Part shown: positions 8,618 through 18,441 of the stretch, one piece after another
Layout of the letters: the number at the start of each line of letters is the position of its first letter
Numbering within the stretch: position 1 is the first letter of the stretch
NCBI GenBank assembly: GCA_964444135.1
Contig: CAYUFX010000003.1
Span: 46,186-110,185 of the forward strand
Length of the DNA stretch: 64,000 bases
Origin: NIOZ-UU13 sp964444135
Lineage (GTDB): Bacteria > Planctomycetota > Phycisphaerae > Sedimentisphaerales > Anaerobacaceae
Direction of reading: 5' to 3'
Notes under the pieces: generated by a model
Told to the model about the DNA's origin: nothing
Databases searched by the model: none
Seen by the model: only the letters and a program-made list of their open reading frames with translations
Position numbers and translations under genes: made by a program

Positions 8618-8880
8618 TGCCAAGAATTGCTGAAAAACTTGGATTTATGAAGATGCGAGCGTTCGAGGTCTGTACAAAAGCTGAGATTAGCAAAAAGTCG
8701 AGGCACATAAAACCATGTTTTCGTGCAATTTTTTAACAAAGTGGCGTCGAAAGAGTGAATTCTTAATTGTTCATGGTGGATTTGATAAGATTATTGGTGA
8801 TGTAAGGAGAAAATTATGCTTGCTAACCGTGTAAATGGGAAATGTCAGTCAACATAACAATGCTGTTTAGGAGAATATAC

Positions 8881-9177
8881 ATGTCTAACTCAAATACTAT
8901 TAATCGCCTACTTAGGATTTCTGAGAACGAGCCAAGGTTTAAGAAAAGGGTAGCATGTCTTTGGGTGTTGCAGTATGTTGGCATCATCGTTTTCACCTTT
9001 GCTATGTTGTCAGAGGACGGAACATTCTTTGGCACCCAGATATCTGTTGATAGAGTTATCTGGCTAATCATATTGCTTGCTGGCGCGACTGCGATGTTCG
9101 TGGGCTACTATGAACGCAAGATGATTCAGGTTGTCAGGACAATAAAGGATAGAGCAATATGGACTGTTGATAAATAA
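8881..9177 (+). CDS. Small two-helix membrane protein, unknown
   Basis: A 98-residue protein. ATG 8881 is chosen because AGGAGA lies 7 bases upstream. A longer in-frame start at 8842 has no such site. Two hydrophobic segments (around VLQYVGIIVFTFAML and VIWLIILLAGATAMFVG) suggest an inner-membrane hairpin with a basic C-terminal tail. The family is not recognised. It lies in an accessory zone next to the dead transposase. Confidence 0.5.
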   Translation: MSNSNTINRLLRISENEPRFKKRVACLWVLQYVGIIVFTFAMLSEDGTFFGTQISVDRVIWLIILLAGATAMFVGYYERKMIQVVRTIKDRAIWTVDK

Positions 9178-9427
9178 TTAACTTGGCCTCTACGAAGCCT
9201 TGGACCAGCAGGAAAATGCCGAGGATTAGCGAGCTAAGCTGCCGTAAAGAGAAAGCGTCGAAGAGTGATGTAGTACCTCCAATGGCCAAGTTGTAAAATG
9301 CCAAAATTCTTCGAAAAGTCACCTCTTTCAAGAGCTGGAAAACACCCTAATTTTCAGGTGACATCTTGTCACCATTTTGTCACTACAAATGTTAATTATG
9401 CCTATATCGAATTATAGTATTAGCACT

Positions 9428-9559
9428 ATGAAAGTTATGAGGAATCGTATAGCTCTAAAAAGGATGACCAAACATGATGACTGCTACGTAGATGCACCAC
9501 CCCAGGAAAGAATTGCTTTTATATGGGAACTCACCGTTAAATATATACCCGCACGATAA
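9428..9559 (+). CDS. Possible small protein or gene fragment
   Basis: A 43-codon frame with a charged N-terminus and the segment DAPPQERIAFIWELTVKY, which looks like a real protein stretch. The ERIAFIWELT pattern resembles a short conserved motif seen in small proteins linked to nucleotidyltransferase or toxin genes. The frame stops abruptly after it, so this may be the surviving start of a longer gene. The ribosome-binding site is weak. The rest of 9178-9427 shows nothing I can support. Confidence 0.25.
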   Translation: MKVMRNRIALKRMTKHDDCYVDAPPQERIAFIWELTVKYIPAR

Positions 9560-9571
9560 TATCCTCATAGA

Positions 9572-10549
9572 TCACAAAAGATTCTCACGGTACCAATCTA
9601 TAGCCATTCGCAAACCTTGCTTAAACGATACTTTTGTTTTGTAGCCGATTAGTTTCTGGGCCAAAGTTATGTCTGCGAGGGAGTGTTTTACGTCGCCGGG
9701 ACGCGGGTCGGTGTAATTCGGCTTGATATTTTTTCCAACCAGTTCGTTAATCAGAGCAATAATCGCATTTACAGTTACAGCTTCGCCGCAGGCAATGTTT
9801 AGAACTTCGCCTTTAGTCTGTTTAGCCCTTGCGGCAAGTAAATTGGCCTCAACTACGTTGTCAATGTATGTAAAATCCCGGCTCTGCTCGCCGTCACCAT
9901 AAATAGTGGGTGGTTTATCCTTCAATATAGCTGTAACAAAAGCCGGTATAGCGGCTGCATATTGACTTGCCGGGTCCTGGTGTGGGCCGAAGACATTGAA
10001 ATACCGCAGTGAAATAGTCTCAAGACCAAAGACCTCATAGAAAACCGAGCAGTAATATTCGCCAACCAGCTTAGCGACCGCATAAGGTGAAAGCGGCATA
10101 GGCGTCATCGTCTCGACCTTCGGCCAGGGCAAAGCCCTGGACTGGATCAAGCCCGCCTTTGGCGGGGTCGGCGTATCGCCGTAAGCTGAGGAGCTTGCGG
10201 CAAAGACAAATCGCTTTACGCCAGCATCGCGGGCAGCTAAAAGAAGTGTGAAGGTCGCATCGACGCAGTGCCTATGCGTAGCGGCTGGGTCGTCAACGCT
10301 GCGCGGGACCGACGGCAATGCGCCCTGGTGCAAAACGACATCGATATTTTTCATAGCCGATTGGGCGACCTCCGCATCGCCCATATCGGCCTGGATAAAA
10401 TCGATTTTGTCTATAACAGAGGCAAGGTTGCTCTTTTTGCCCGTGAGCAGATTGTCAACAACTCTTACAAAATAGCCTTGTGAGATGAGTTCTTTGCAGA
10501 TATTCGAACCGATAAAACCGGCTCCGCCGGTAACCAAAAATTTCTCCAT
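9572..10549 (-). CDS. NAD-dependent sugar-nucleotide epimerase (UDP-glucose 4-epimerase type)
   Basis: An extended short-chain dehydrogenase acting on nucleotide sugars, probably a C4 epimerase supplying precursors for the adjacent exopolysaccharide locus. The NAD motif GGAGFIGS is at residues 8-15, the catalytic Ser cluster FAASSSAYG at 116-124, and YAVAK (Tyr156, Lys160) completes the triad. RYFNVFGP and DFTYIDNVV are further family hallmarks. Length is 325 residues, slightly long. About 14 residues (129-142, KAGLIQSRALPW region) are inserted between the Ser motif and PKVETMTP, and their DNA is palindromic. The inserted loop is near the active site but on the surface side in family structures. 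The substrate cannot be told from sequence. Confidence 0.85.
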   Translation of the reverse strand: MEKFLVTGGAGFIGSNICKELISQGYFVRVVDNLLTGKKSNLASVIDKIDFIQADMGDAEVAQSAMKNIDVVLHQGALPSVPRSVDDPAATHRHCVDATFTLLLAARDAGVKRFVFAASSSAYGDTPTPPKAGLIQSRALPWPKVETMTPMPLSPYAVAKLVGEYYCSVFYEVFGLETISLRYFNVFGPHQDPASQYAAAIPAFVTAILKDKPPTIYGDGEQSRDFTYIDNVVEANLLAARAKQTKGEVLNIACGEAVTVNAIIALINELVGKNIKPNYTDPRPGDVKHSLADITLAQKLIGYKTKVSFKQGLRMAIDWYRENLL

Positions 10550-10590
10550 AAAATTAGCCTCTTATAAAAAGCCCACATACAAGTTTAAGA

Positions 10591-10616
10591 GCACCCCCAA
10601 ACAAGTTTGAGGGTGC
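10591..10616. repeat. Short palindromic repeat
   Basis: Near-perfect inverted repeat: GCACCC at one end and GGGTGC at the other, with AAAC/GTTT inside. A related but more degenerate GGGTGGCAGCCTCAAG...CTTGGGG sequence occurs at about 46568-46600, upstream of aroA. It probably belongs to a dispersed REP-like family. Confidence 0.55.
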
Positions 10617-10622
10617 CACCCT

Positions 10623-10786
10623 GATACTCTGTAACAACTCAAATGACAGGTGTCATTGCGAGCCCTTCGCTTTGCTCAAGGATAAACTCTGCGAAGCAAT
10701 CTCTATTGTTTGATGCCACGAGATTGCCACTGCCTTTAAAAAGGCCTCGCAATGACAACTCTGCAAATCACTTGTTACAGAGTACT
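10623..10786. mobile_element. MITE-like element, copy A
   Basis: About 164 bp bounded by imperfect terminal inverted repeats: ATACTCTGTAACAA at the left and TTGTTACAGAGTACT at the right. Just inside lie TCATTGCGAG and its partner CTCGCAATGA, giving a long self-complementary structure. There is no coding capacity. Copy B at 24866-25064 has the same ends and a different palindromic core. The pair suggests a non-autonomous element moved in trans, with the transposase not in this window. Confidence 0.6.
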
Positions 10787-10858
10787 AATATTATAATAAC
10801 TCAAAGCTTAATAGTATTCACTATTTAGTATCTGTTGAGGAAAACAAAAACTGACTAT

Positions 10859-10961
10859 GTCACCCCTGTACCTGCTTTCGCAGGTGTAAACTTGTCCCCG
10901 CGGAAGCGGGGAGCAGGGGTCCAGAGCGAAAAAGCTGGATTCCCGCTTCCGCGGGAATGAC
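10859..10961. repeat. REP/BIME-type palindrome cluster
   Basis: The unit begins GTCACCCCTG and ends GGGAATGAC, and contains three nested palindromes: CCTGCTTTCGCAGG, CCCCGCGGAAGCGGGG and TTCCCGCTTCCGCGGGAA. The inner phrase CTTGTCCCCG...CGGGGAGCAGG reappears in modified form inside the tsaB coding sequence. Confidence 0.7.
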
Positions 10962-11015
10962 AAATACTGTTTCCGCAACAAGAACTATTTAACGGAGTCT
11001 GCAACATTTAGGGAT

Positions 11016-13304
11016 TTAGGTTAGGCCGGCGGCAAGTGCTGCCTTTCTGGCCTTCTTGGCCTTCTTCTCATATTTCCGGTACGACTTGTATTGCTCGTGG
11101 AAATATCCTCCCTTCATAGACCTTACGGCAAAGAGCACACAGCCGATTATTTTAGCATTTACCTCTTCGAATTCTCGAATAGTTCTCTGGGCAGCGCCCC
11201 TGCTTGTAACGGCGGCGTTGAATACCAGGATTGTTGTATCCACGAGTCGTGCCAATACTTTGGCGTCACTTACCAGCAGGACGGGCGGCCCATCAATTAT
11301 AATGTGGTCGTAGTTCTTACGCTGTTCTGCGAGCAATCCTTCCATCCGTGGGTTGCCGAGCAGTTCCGCCGGATTAGCAGGCAACGGCCCACAATCGATT
11401 ATGTCAAGGCCCTCTATGCCGCCGGGCCTTATAGCTTCGTGGTAACCGCACTGGTTCATCAGCACACTGCTCAATCCAAAATCAAAGCCCTCGGCTCCAA
11501 GTTTATCTTCGAGCTCATCGGTCAGTATCTTTGGAAACAGTCTTTGTAAATTAGGCTGTCTGAAATTGGCATCTATCAGCAGCACTTTTTTATCCGCTGC
11601 AACAAAAGTGGTTGCAAGATTAACCGCCACGGAAGTCTTGCCGTCCCCTGCCATACCGCTGCTTACAAGCAAAGTCTTCAAAGACTCCGCCGTGCCGGAT
11701 AGCTTCAAGTTTGCCCGACATCGCCTGTAGGACTCGCTTATAACAGAGTAAGGCGCCTTGCGAACCGCGTGACAAAGCTCAATGCGGCGAACCTGACCAT
11801 CTTCAGATGCATCAGGGATAACACCCAAAAGGGGAATATGCAGATACTTGGCGACATCGCTCGGTGTCCGCACCAGGTCGTTAGCTAATTCAACAAGGAA
11901 GGCAAATCCTACACCAAGCATAAAGCCCAACATCGTTCCACCTGGGAACCAAAGGTACCACTGGCGGGAGAACACCATTTCCAGCGGTATCGGAGCAAGT
12001 CCAACAGCCTGAACTTTAGGTGTCTCCGGGGCATCGTGCATCATCTTCAATTTCTCAACCTGCTCTTTGATTGAGTCAAGCATTGCCACTCGCTCATCTC
12101 TTATCTTCAGCCGCTGTTCATACTGGACACGGGCTTTATCAAGCTCTTCTTTCTTGGCTTCAGCTTCCTCTCGCAGTTGTTCCAACTGCTCGAATCTTTC
12201 CTGCAATACATGCAAGCCATCGCGTGCATTTTCGAGATTCGCCCTGCGGGTCTGTTCTGCGATTTCAGCTTTCCTGAGCTCTCTTCTTTTCCTGATTTCT
12301 TCTATCTGCTCCCGTATTCGGCGCACATCTCTGTGATTTTCACCAAACTTTGTGAGTCTGCCTGAGAGCTGGGCCTCCTGAAAGACAAGCTGCTGAGCAA
12401 GTGTAATCATAACGGGGTCTCTCTCTATCACATATTCAATCTGCTCAGTAATAGGCCCTGTCGCCAAATCCTTAAGATTTGCTATGTCGGCGCTAAGCTG
12501 TCTTATCGCTAATTCAAGGCTGTTTTTCTCAAGCTCCAAATTGTTCAACTTTAGTGTTATTGTGTGCTGGAAATTACGCCCCACAGGCATAGCAAGGTCG
12601 GTTATGCCCCATCTTTCGCGGACATCATCCAGTCCATTGTCGGCATCATTCAACTCTGCTTGAACTCGGCGCTGCCGCTCTTCGAGCATTACCAGCTCGG
12701 CGTTTACCTTTCCTCTTTCTACGGTTCCCTGCCTGGCAAGAAACAAACGCACCATTTCGTTCACTATGTCCGCTGCTTCTCTGCCATCACGGCAGGTCAT
12801 CGAGACCTCAACAAACTCAGCATCTCTGTGGGCGTAAGCACGAAAATACCTGTCCAAATACTTGACGGCTTTTCTAATGCTCCCGTCCCTGCGCTCAAAC
12901 CACCTGGTCTTTTTAACTACGTCGCTCTCAAGCAAATCCTGCAGAGTTCTCTGCTGTTTTATGAGATTAGCTATTGACTGGCGATAACCGTATAGAATAT
13001 CCTTTTGCACCTGAGGCGCAGTGATGTCCATAGGGTCTGTTTCTACCGGTGAAAGGACCTGGATATAGGTTGTGGCGGTATATCTTGGAAGATATTTCTG
13101 TAAAAGATACCATCCGGCGCTGCCGGCCGTCACCCCCAATATGGTCAGAAAAATTATCAGCAATATGTGCCTGCGCAATATCCCCAGAGCCTCTTTCGGC
13201 GTCATCGAGGCAGGCGCCAGGAGCCTCGGCCCAGCCGGCCCTGTTATTCTATTTGATGCTATCCCGCCTTGCGGGGTCCCTGCTATTGGTCTTGCTTCGG
13301 CCAT
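11016..13304 (-). CDS. Wzc-like polysaccharide co-polymerase with bacterial tyrosine kinase domain
   Basis: A 762-residue inner-membrane protein for exopolysaccharide chain-length control and export. The first membrane segment (about residues 46-66, LLIIFLTILGVTAGSAGWYLL) is followed by a Wzz domain. A long periplasmic coiled coil (about 190-440) and a second membrane segment (WFPGGTMLGFMLGVGFAFLVELA) come next. The cytoplasmic BY-kinase domain has Walker A GMAGDGKTS (about 548-556), Walker A' LLIDANFRQP and Walker B IIIDGPP. The C-terminus carries the autophosphorylated tyrosine cluster (YFHEQYKSYRKYEKK). GumC/Wzc and CpsD functions are thus fused. It is encoded downstream of the Wza-like, exosortase and TPR genes, so it is part of that locus. 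Confidence 0.9.
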   Translation of the reverse strand: MAEARPIAGTPQGGIASNRITGPAGPRLLAPASMTPKEALGILRRHILLIIFLTILGVTAGSAGWYLLQKYLPRYTATTYIQVLSPVETDPMDITAPQVQKDILYGYRQSIANLIKQQRTLQDLLESDVVKKTRWFERRDGSIRKAVKYLDRYFRAYAHRDAEFVEVSMTCRDGREAADIVNEMVRLFLARQGTVERGKVNAELVMLEERQRRVQAELNDADNGLDDVRERWGITDLAMPVGRNFQHTITLKLNNLELEKNSLELAIRQLSADIANLKDLATGPITEQIEYVIERDPVMITLAQQLVFQEAQLSGRLTKFGENHRDVRRIREQIEEIRKRRELRKAEIAEQTRRANLENARDGLHVLQERFEQLEQLREEAEAKKEELDKARVQYEQRLKIRDERVAMLDSIKEQVEKLKMMHDAPETPKVQAVGLAPIPLEMVFSRQWYLWFPGGTMLGFMLGVGFAFLVELANDLVRTPSDVAKYLHIPLLGVIPDASEDGQVRRIELCHAVRKAPYSVISESYRRCRANLKLSGTAESLKTLLVSSGMAGDGKTSVAVNLATTFVAADKKVLLIDANFRQPNLQRLFPKILTDELEDKLGAEGFDFGLSSVLMNQCGYHEAIRPGGIEGLDIIDCGPLPANPAELLGNPRMEGLLAEQRKNYDHIIIDGPPVLLVSDAKVLARLVDTTILVFNAAVTSRGAAQRTIREFEEVNAKIIGCVLFAVRSMKGGYFHEQYKSYRKYEKKAKKARKAALAAGLT

Positions 13305-13379
13305 CCTGTTCTCTACCCGGAATCTACCAATAAAGCAAATCTTGTATTACGCACAACTATAATTCCTCCCCCCAAGGCA

Positions 13380-16300
13380 TCACGGCGAAAGCCGCTCAAT
13401 AGCCTTGTTTATTCGCTGCTCAGCTTTCTGCGACAATCTGTCCGCCCCTATTTCCAACGCCTGTTTATAAGCAGCGAGCGCCTCATCTTTTGCCCCGAGC
13501 TCTTCTTTTATCATTCCTTTATGCTCATACACCTCCGAAGGTACGAGAATATCATTCTGCTGATATTGCTGCAACGCGGCTGCCAAAAATTCGGCAGCCT
13601 GCGAATTATCACCTCTTTTATGCAGTACATAAGCATAAGTATCCAGAATGCCGGGATTATTCGGCTGCGCATCAAGTGCGCGTTTGGAATATCGGAGGGC
13701 TTCCGAGAGCCCTTCATTATTTTCAGCAAGCAAATATGCTAAATCGTTTAGAATACTGGTATTATTCGGCATTTTGGTCAGCAGACTTTTGTAAACTGTA
13801 ATAGCGGTCCTGAGATAATTTTTATCGGAGCTTTTCTTATAGGCGAGAATCAAAATGGAGGCTTTTTTCCGTATATAATTAACCCTGTGTGCACTGCCAG
13901 CCTCAGCCAGCTTAATGCATTTATCAACGTATTCTATGGCTTTGTCATACTCTTTGTTAATCTCCGCCAAGTTAAACATAGCGAAATTGGCAGCGAGTGA
14001 ATCAGGGTTGGTTTCGAGCTTTTGCCTGCAATACTTCAGTACTTCATCAGGTCCAAGCATCAAGAACATTCTCAGCAGAACCTCAGAGGCAAGCGTCTCA
14101 TTTTCTCCCGCTTTATCAACAGATTTTCGACAATATTCTACTGCGGTTGTTCTATCGCCGAGCTTCAACTTCGCCTGAGCCATTCGCAAATATGCTATGG
14201 GCGCAATACTGGTATCAACATATTTACTGCACTCTTCAAAGACCTTGTCCAGCTTCCGAGGGTCCCAATTTGCTGTGTTTGGTTCTCCTGCCCCCAAGAG
14301 AAGTGCTTTCAAATACCCATCGAACGCTGTAACGTACAGAACATCTTGTACTTCATTTCTTTCATCCTTGGTCAGATGTGCTTGATGCCTGAGCAGACAA
14401 GCTTTTTTATATAATTGCTCGGCTTTGTCGAATTCACCTCTCTTAACAGCAAATGCACCCGCTTGATTAAGCCACCGTACGTTGTCTGGAAATTGCTCAA
14501 GTGTGTCTTTGTAGAATCTCTTCAATGCTTCTTCTCTGTCGAGCTGTGAGTAAATGCGTTCAAGCAATAACCTGGCTTCAGGAGGAGCACCAGGTGCGTT
14601 TATTGTAACCTCAAGCTCCGTGATAGCATCCTCATATCGCCCGGCGCCCATATAAGCCTTGGCCAGAGAAATCCGGGTAACAGGCTCATCTGACAATAAT
14701 TTGCTTTCTCTAAAGTCGCTGATTGCCTTGCCATAATCTGCGAGGAAGAAATTAATCTCACCTCTTAATCGCCATGCCGCTGCGTTGTTCTGATTGGTCT
14801 GGAGATTTTTATTCGTTAGCTCCAATGCTTTTTCCAGTTGCCCCTGCCTCATTAGCAGCCAGGCCTGAAGCAAGAGTATTCTTTTTTCATTAGGATACTT
14901 TTCCTTAAAGCTCTGTAATTTGTATTCAGCTTCCTTGATAAGGCCGACTCTGAGAAAAGCCTCAATTTGAATAAGATTGTTTTCTTCGGCCTCATCAAGC
15001 GCTACAAGCTCCTCGGAATATTTCTTTACTGCCTCTCTGTCGTTGGTTTTTTCAGCAACAAGCAACAGGCCTTGGAGGACAACGCTATCTTTAGTGCCCT
15101 CTTTGTATAACTGCTCCAGGACCCTCCTGGCATCGTCGTATTGGCCTCGCTGAAAATAATGGTCCCAAAGTAATTTCTCGTCTTGCGATTCCTGTAGTAG
15201 TGCCTTAGCCTTTTCATTCTGCCCCCTGGCACGAAAGTATTGTGCATAGTGATAGAGCATTAGCTTGTCGCGGGGGTTTATTTTCTTAGCCTGCTCGAAA
15301 GCAGAAACAGCAATACCAAACAGCGCCTCCTTAAGCTGCGGATTGGTTTCTTTCACAGCCACATTCGTTGCCAGTTGCCCGAGCAGCAAAGCATTGTCCA
15401 TATTAGGGGCGGCCCTTTGCAGGTCCTGGCGAATCGCGACCGCCCTCAACGGCTCTGTTGGGGCTATATACTCAGCGTACAGGCCAAGTAACGCCAAATC
15501 ACCGGGATTCAGTGCGATTGCCCTTTCCAAAGCAGTCCTGACCTCGACTATCTGGGCCGAAGAGACACTATCACCGAGCTTTTGATTTCGACGGTATAAC
15601 ACGTTCGCCGATGCTTTTGCAACGATTCCATCGAGAGGATTCAAAGATGCGGCTTTTCGAATGTCCTCCATAGATGCATGCTCGTTTCCAAGAGAAGCAT
15701 TGATATCGCTTCTGAGCATATAAGCATATGAAAATACAGGTCTTTGTTTCAAACATTCGTCGATTTTTGCCAATGCATCTTCGAACTCACCTTTAGCCAT
15801 AGCCAGGCGGGTTGCAAAAATCAGGCCCTGACAATTATCGAGGTTTTCACGGTGGGTCGTCTCCGTGATTTGTTCTGCCAGCTCCCAATCTTTCGTCGCA
15901 AGTGCTATATCCAAAAGATGGCTCGCAGCAAATTTCATTTGCTCAAAAGCCGGGCCTTCGGATATACGCTGTTGCGAAGTTCCGATTTCAATGGCCCTGT
16001 TTAACTGGCGAGTTGCTTTTTCCGGCTCGTTGTACCCTCGATAAAATATTCCAAGCTGCGTGGCGCGGCGAATCGGGTCAGCGATACTCGATAGCACCTG
16101 CTCTTCTATTTCCTTGCGCCTTTCTTGCGAAATCTTTGCCGGGTCAGGCTCGGAGAGCATCTGCTTATAAACCAGCACTGCCGCATTATCCGGAAAATAT
16201 TCCAAAAATCTACCGACTAAACTTTCAGCCCGGCTCGCCTGGCCTTGCGATATGTAATTTCGGCAAACACCAATGACAGAAGCTTGGTCAACAGAATTTG

Positions 16301-18425
16301 GCTCTATCACCAGGAGTTTTCCCAACAGTTCTGCTTCAAGCTGTTGGTAGCTTTTCAATTCTTCTGTCAAGAGCTGGATATCGGCTGTCAATTCTACAGG
16401 CTCCTTTTCTTCGGATCCGGTTTGCTGCAGAATAAGGCCCGAACTCTCCCGTATCTCCTTTTGCGCCATCGTCAGTTGAATTTGCCGAATCCTGGCCTGT
16501 GCCAGAACCAGCCTGAGCTTAATTGTATTAGGGTCATCCTCAGCTTTGTTTGCCAATTCCTTCTCAGCGTCATCAAACTGCTTTGCGCCAATATAAGTCT
16601 TGATGCGAAGCTCCTGGCTTCTCTCATTGGGACCGAAATACTCTTCAAAAGCATTGATGGTCTGTATGGCGTCCGACCACTGATTGAACTCCAAAATAAC
16701 ATCAACATAATCCAAATGCGCTTCGGGTTTGTTCTGGCCAATTCCTGAATTGAGCGCACTTATCAGAAATTCTCTGACCGCCCCAACTTCATAAGTGTTC
16801 TTAAAAATCTTCGCGAGAGTGTACGAAAGCTGTGCAAATTGTGGTTCACTGGGCCAGGGTGGTTCAGGTGGTTTAAGTGCTTTAAGTTTCTCGTAAGCTG
16901 CATATAACTTTCTGATGGCGTCTTCTCTATTGCCCTTTGCAAGCTCAAGCATTCCTCTCCATTTAATAACCAGCGGCTCTTCACCACTGCCGGAAATCTG
17001 CTCGATTTCGTGCACAGCCTGCTCAGCACCCCTCAGCAAAAGGTCGGTTTGCGTTTGGCTCTGCGGCTCATAAGGGACCCCGCCTTGAGGGAACCGCTCA
17101 AGTATCTGCTCGATGTAGCAATTTGCGAGAAAAGCATACAGAATAAATCGGTTATTTATCTTAGCCTGATGTCGTGGACCGGGTGCATCCTGCGCATCCG
17201 GCAAAGTCAATGCGTTCTTTGCTGTTTCTATTGCTTTTTCTACCTGCTGCTTTTGCCTATAAATAGCAAACCTGTGATAGTGCAAATTAGCCGCATTTAT
17301 TGCATAAGCTACATTATTCTCGTCCAATCTAATCGCCTGTTCAATGGCTTCAATAGCCTTATCAAGACTTTCGGGTACCACTCGAGGACCTGAATATGCC
17401 GAATAGACCGAATAGAATTGAGAAATTGCAGCAAACACCTCTGCACTGGAGCCAAAGTTGCGCACAAGCGACAAATACTCCGGTTCGAGTGCTCGAATCC
17501 GCTCATTCACCAGCTCAGGGCTGCTGCTTTTAGCAAGCATAAGCTTCAGTGCCAGAAGATTAATGTGTGCCTTTGGCTCGGTCCCTGCAATCCGAACTGC
17601 CTGCTCCAAAAGCGCCGTTGCCTGCTTTGTAGCCTTGTCTCTTTCCTCAAGGTTACCTCGTGAAGCGAAAATTTCCCCTTTAGTAACAGCCGCCCTCGCC
17701 AAATACCAATAGACATCGATATTATTTGGCTCGAACTCCTGGACCTTCTTCAAATCATCGACTGCCTGAGCAAGCGATTCGTCCCTGTTAGTTACTGCTC
17801 CCAGAGATGCCATTTCAAGAACAGCTCTGCCGCTGAGCAGATATAAATACGGCCCCAGTGACTGCCCAGAAGTCTCTTTTTGTTCTGTTTCAAAGACATC
17901 CCATTTGGCCGTATCTTCCATAAGCAGCTCCGCATTCTCTGCCACTTTCAAAAATTCTGACGCCTGCTTGTGCACCTCTTGCCAAATTCGACTCGCATTA
18001 CCGACAGACATTAGACGTGCACCGCTATCAGCCATTATGTAAAAGTACTTCAACCGGCCGTAACGAGCTTTCACGTTGTTCGGATCTATCCTTATTATTT
18101 CGTCCCAGCATCCTAATACAAAGGGCCATTCCTTAATTTCAAGGTACATATCCACCATTTTGAAAAGCACTTCTTCTCTGAGCGTGTTGGTCTTTGCACT
18201 GGCATACGCACTGCGAAAACTGCTTTGGGCCCTGTCATAGTTTTGTTGTTTTATTTGTTCATCCGTCGCCTGACGTGCTGCTGTTAGAGCGGCCTCGGCG
18301 TCTTTGATAAATTCTTCCGGGTCTCCGCCCAAAAGCAGAATTGCTAAAATGGCCACCAAGGCAACAACTACAAAAATCACCGAGCCTAACAGTGCAACTT
18401 TTTTGTTTAACCTCCTGTTTGACAT
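13380..18425 (-). CDS. Giant TPR-repeat protein of the exopolysaccharide/exosortase locus
   Basis: A 1681-residue protein with a short basic N-terminus, one membrane anchor (about residues 10-32, VALLGSVIFVVVALVAILAILLL) and then almost only tetratricopeptide-like helical pairs to the C-terminus. Patterns such as AAWRLRGEINFFLADYGKAI and LAYLLAENNEGLSEALRYSK are typical TPR units. TPR proteins are common in exosortase/EPS loci (PrsT-type), where they probably scaffold assembly machinery. This one is far longer than the roughly 900-residue PrsT proteins. GAGG lies 8 bases upstream of the ATG. Topology is inferred as a single anchor with the repeats outside the cytoplasm. No catalytic domain is seen. 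Confidence 0.8.
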   Translation of the reverse strand: MSNRRLNKKVALLGSVIFVVVALVAILAILLLGGDPEEFIKDAEAALTAARQATDEQIKQQNYDRAQSSFRSAYASAKTNTLREEVLFKMVDMYLEIKEWPFVLGCWDEIIRIDPNNVKARYGRLKYFYIMADSGARLMSVGNASRIWQEVHKQASEFLKVAENAELLMEDTAKWDVFETEQKETSGQSLGPYLYLLSGRAVLEMASLGAVTNRDESLAQAVDDLKKVQEFEPNNIDVYWYLARAAVTKGEIFASRGNLEERDKATKQATALLEQAVRIAGTEPKAHINLLALKLMLAKSSSPELVNERIRALEPEYLSLVRNFGSSAEVFAAISQFYSVYSAYSGPRVVPESLDKAIEAIEQAIRLDENNVAYAINAANLHYHRFAIYRQKQQVEKAIETAKNALTLPDAQDAPGPRHQAKINNRFILYAFLANCYIEQILERFPQGGVPYEPQSQTQTDLLLRGAEQAVHEIEQISGSGEEPLVIKWRGMLELAKGNREDAIRKLYAAYEKLKALKPPEPPWPSEPQFAQLSYTLAKIFKNTYEVGAVREFLISALNSGIGQNKPEAHLDYVDVILEFNQWSDAIQTINAFEEYFGPNERSQELRIKTYIGAKQFDDAEKELANKAEDDPNTIKLRLVLAQARIRQIQLTMAQKEIRESSGLILQQTGSEEKEPVELTADIQLLTEELKSYQQLEAELLGKLLVIEPNSVDQASVIGVCRNYISQGQASRAESLVGRFLEYFPDNAAVLVYKQMLSEPDPAKISQERRKEIEEQVLSSIADPIRRATQLGIFYRGYNEPEKATRQLNRAIEIGTSQQRISEGPAFEQMKFAASHLLDIALATKDWELAEQITETTHRENLDNCQGLIFATRLAMAKGEFEDALAKIDECLKQRPVFSYAYMLRSDINASLGNEHASMEDIRKAASLNPLDGIVAKASANVLYRRNQKLGDSVSSAQIVEVRTALERAIALNPGDLALLGLYAEYIAPTEPLRAVAIRQDLQRAAPNMDNALLLGQLATNVAVKETNPQLKEALFGIAVSAFEQAKKINPRDKLMLYHYAQYFRARGQNEKAKALLQESQDEKLLWDHYFQRGQYDDARRVLEQLYKEGTKDSVVLQGLLLVAEKTNDREAVKKYSEELVALDEAEENNLIQIEAFLRVGLIKEAEYKLQSFKEKYPNEKRILLLQAWLLMRQGQLEKALELTNKNLQTNQNNAAAWRLRGEINFFLADYGKAISDFRESKLLSDEPVTRISLAKAYMGAGRYEDAITELEVTINAPGAPPEARLLLERIYSQLDREEALKRFYKDTLEQFPDNVRWLNQAGAFAVKRGEFDKAEQLYKKACLLRHQAHLTKDERNEVQDVLYVTAFDGYLKALLLGAGEPNTANWDPRKLDKVFEECSKYVDTSIAPIAYLRMAQAKLKLGDRTTAVEYCRKSVDKAGENETLASEVLLRMFLMLGPDEVLKYCRQKLETNPDSLAANFAMFNLAEINKEYDKAIEYVDKCIKLAEAGSAHRVNYIRKKASILILAYKKSSDKNYLRTAITVYKSLLTKMPNNTSILNDLAYLLAENNEGLSEALRYSKRALDAQPNNPGILDTYAYVLHKRGDNSQAAEFLAAALQQYQQNDILVPSEVYEHKGMIKEELGAKDEALAAYKQALEIGADRLSQKAEQRINKAIERLSP

Positions 18426-18441
18426 AAATTAACCTCATATA

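Larger units (their letters stand above)
10550..11015. other. Intergenic repeat cluster
   Basis: No gene is seen. The stretch is a mosaic of mobile palindromic units: a GCACCC...GGGTGC palindrome (10591-10616), a MITE-like element (10623-10786) and a REP/BIME-type unit bounded by GTCA and TGAC (10859-10961). This separates the epimerase from the BY-kinase gene on the same strand. Confidence 0.6.

Noticed and set aside
9134..9331. 65-codon hydrophobic minus-strand frame
   Set aside because: Weak TTG start and it overlaps the end of the 8881 gene. Hydrophobic pattern alone is not enough.
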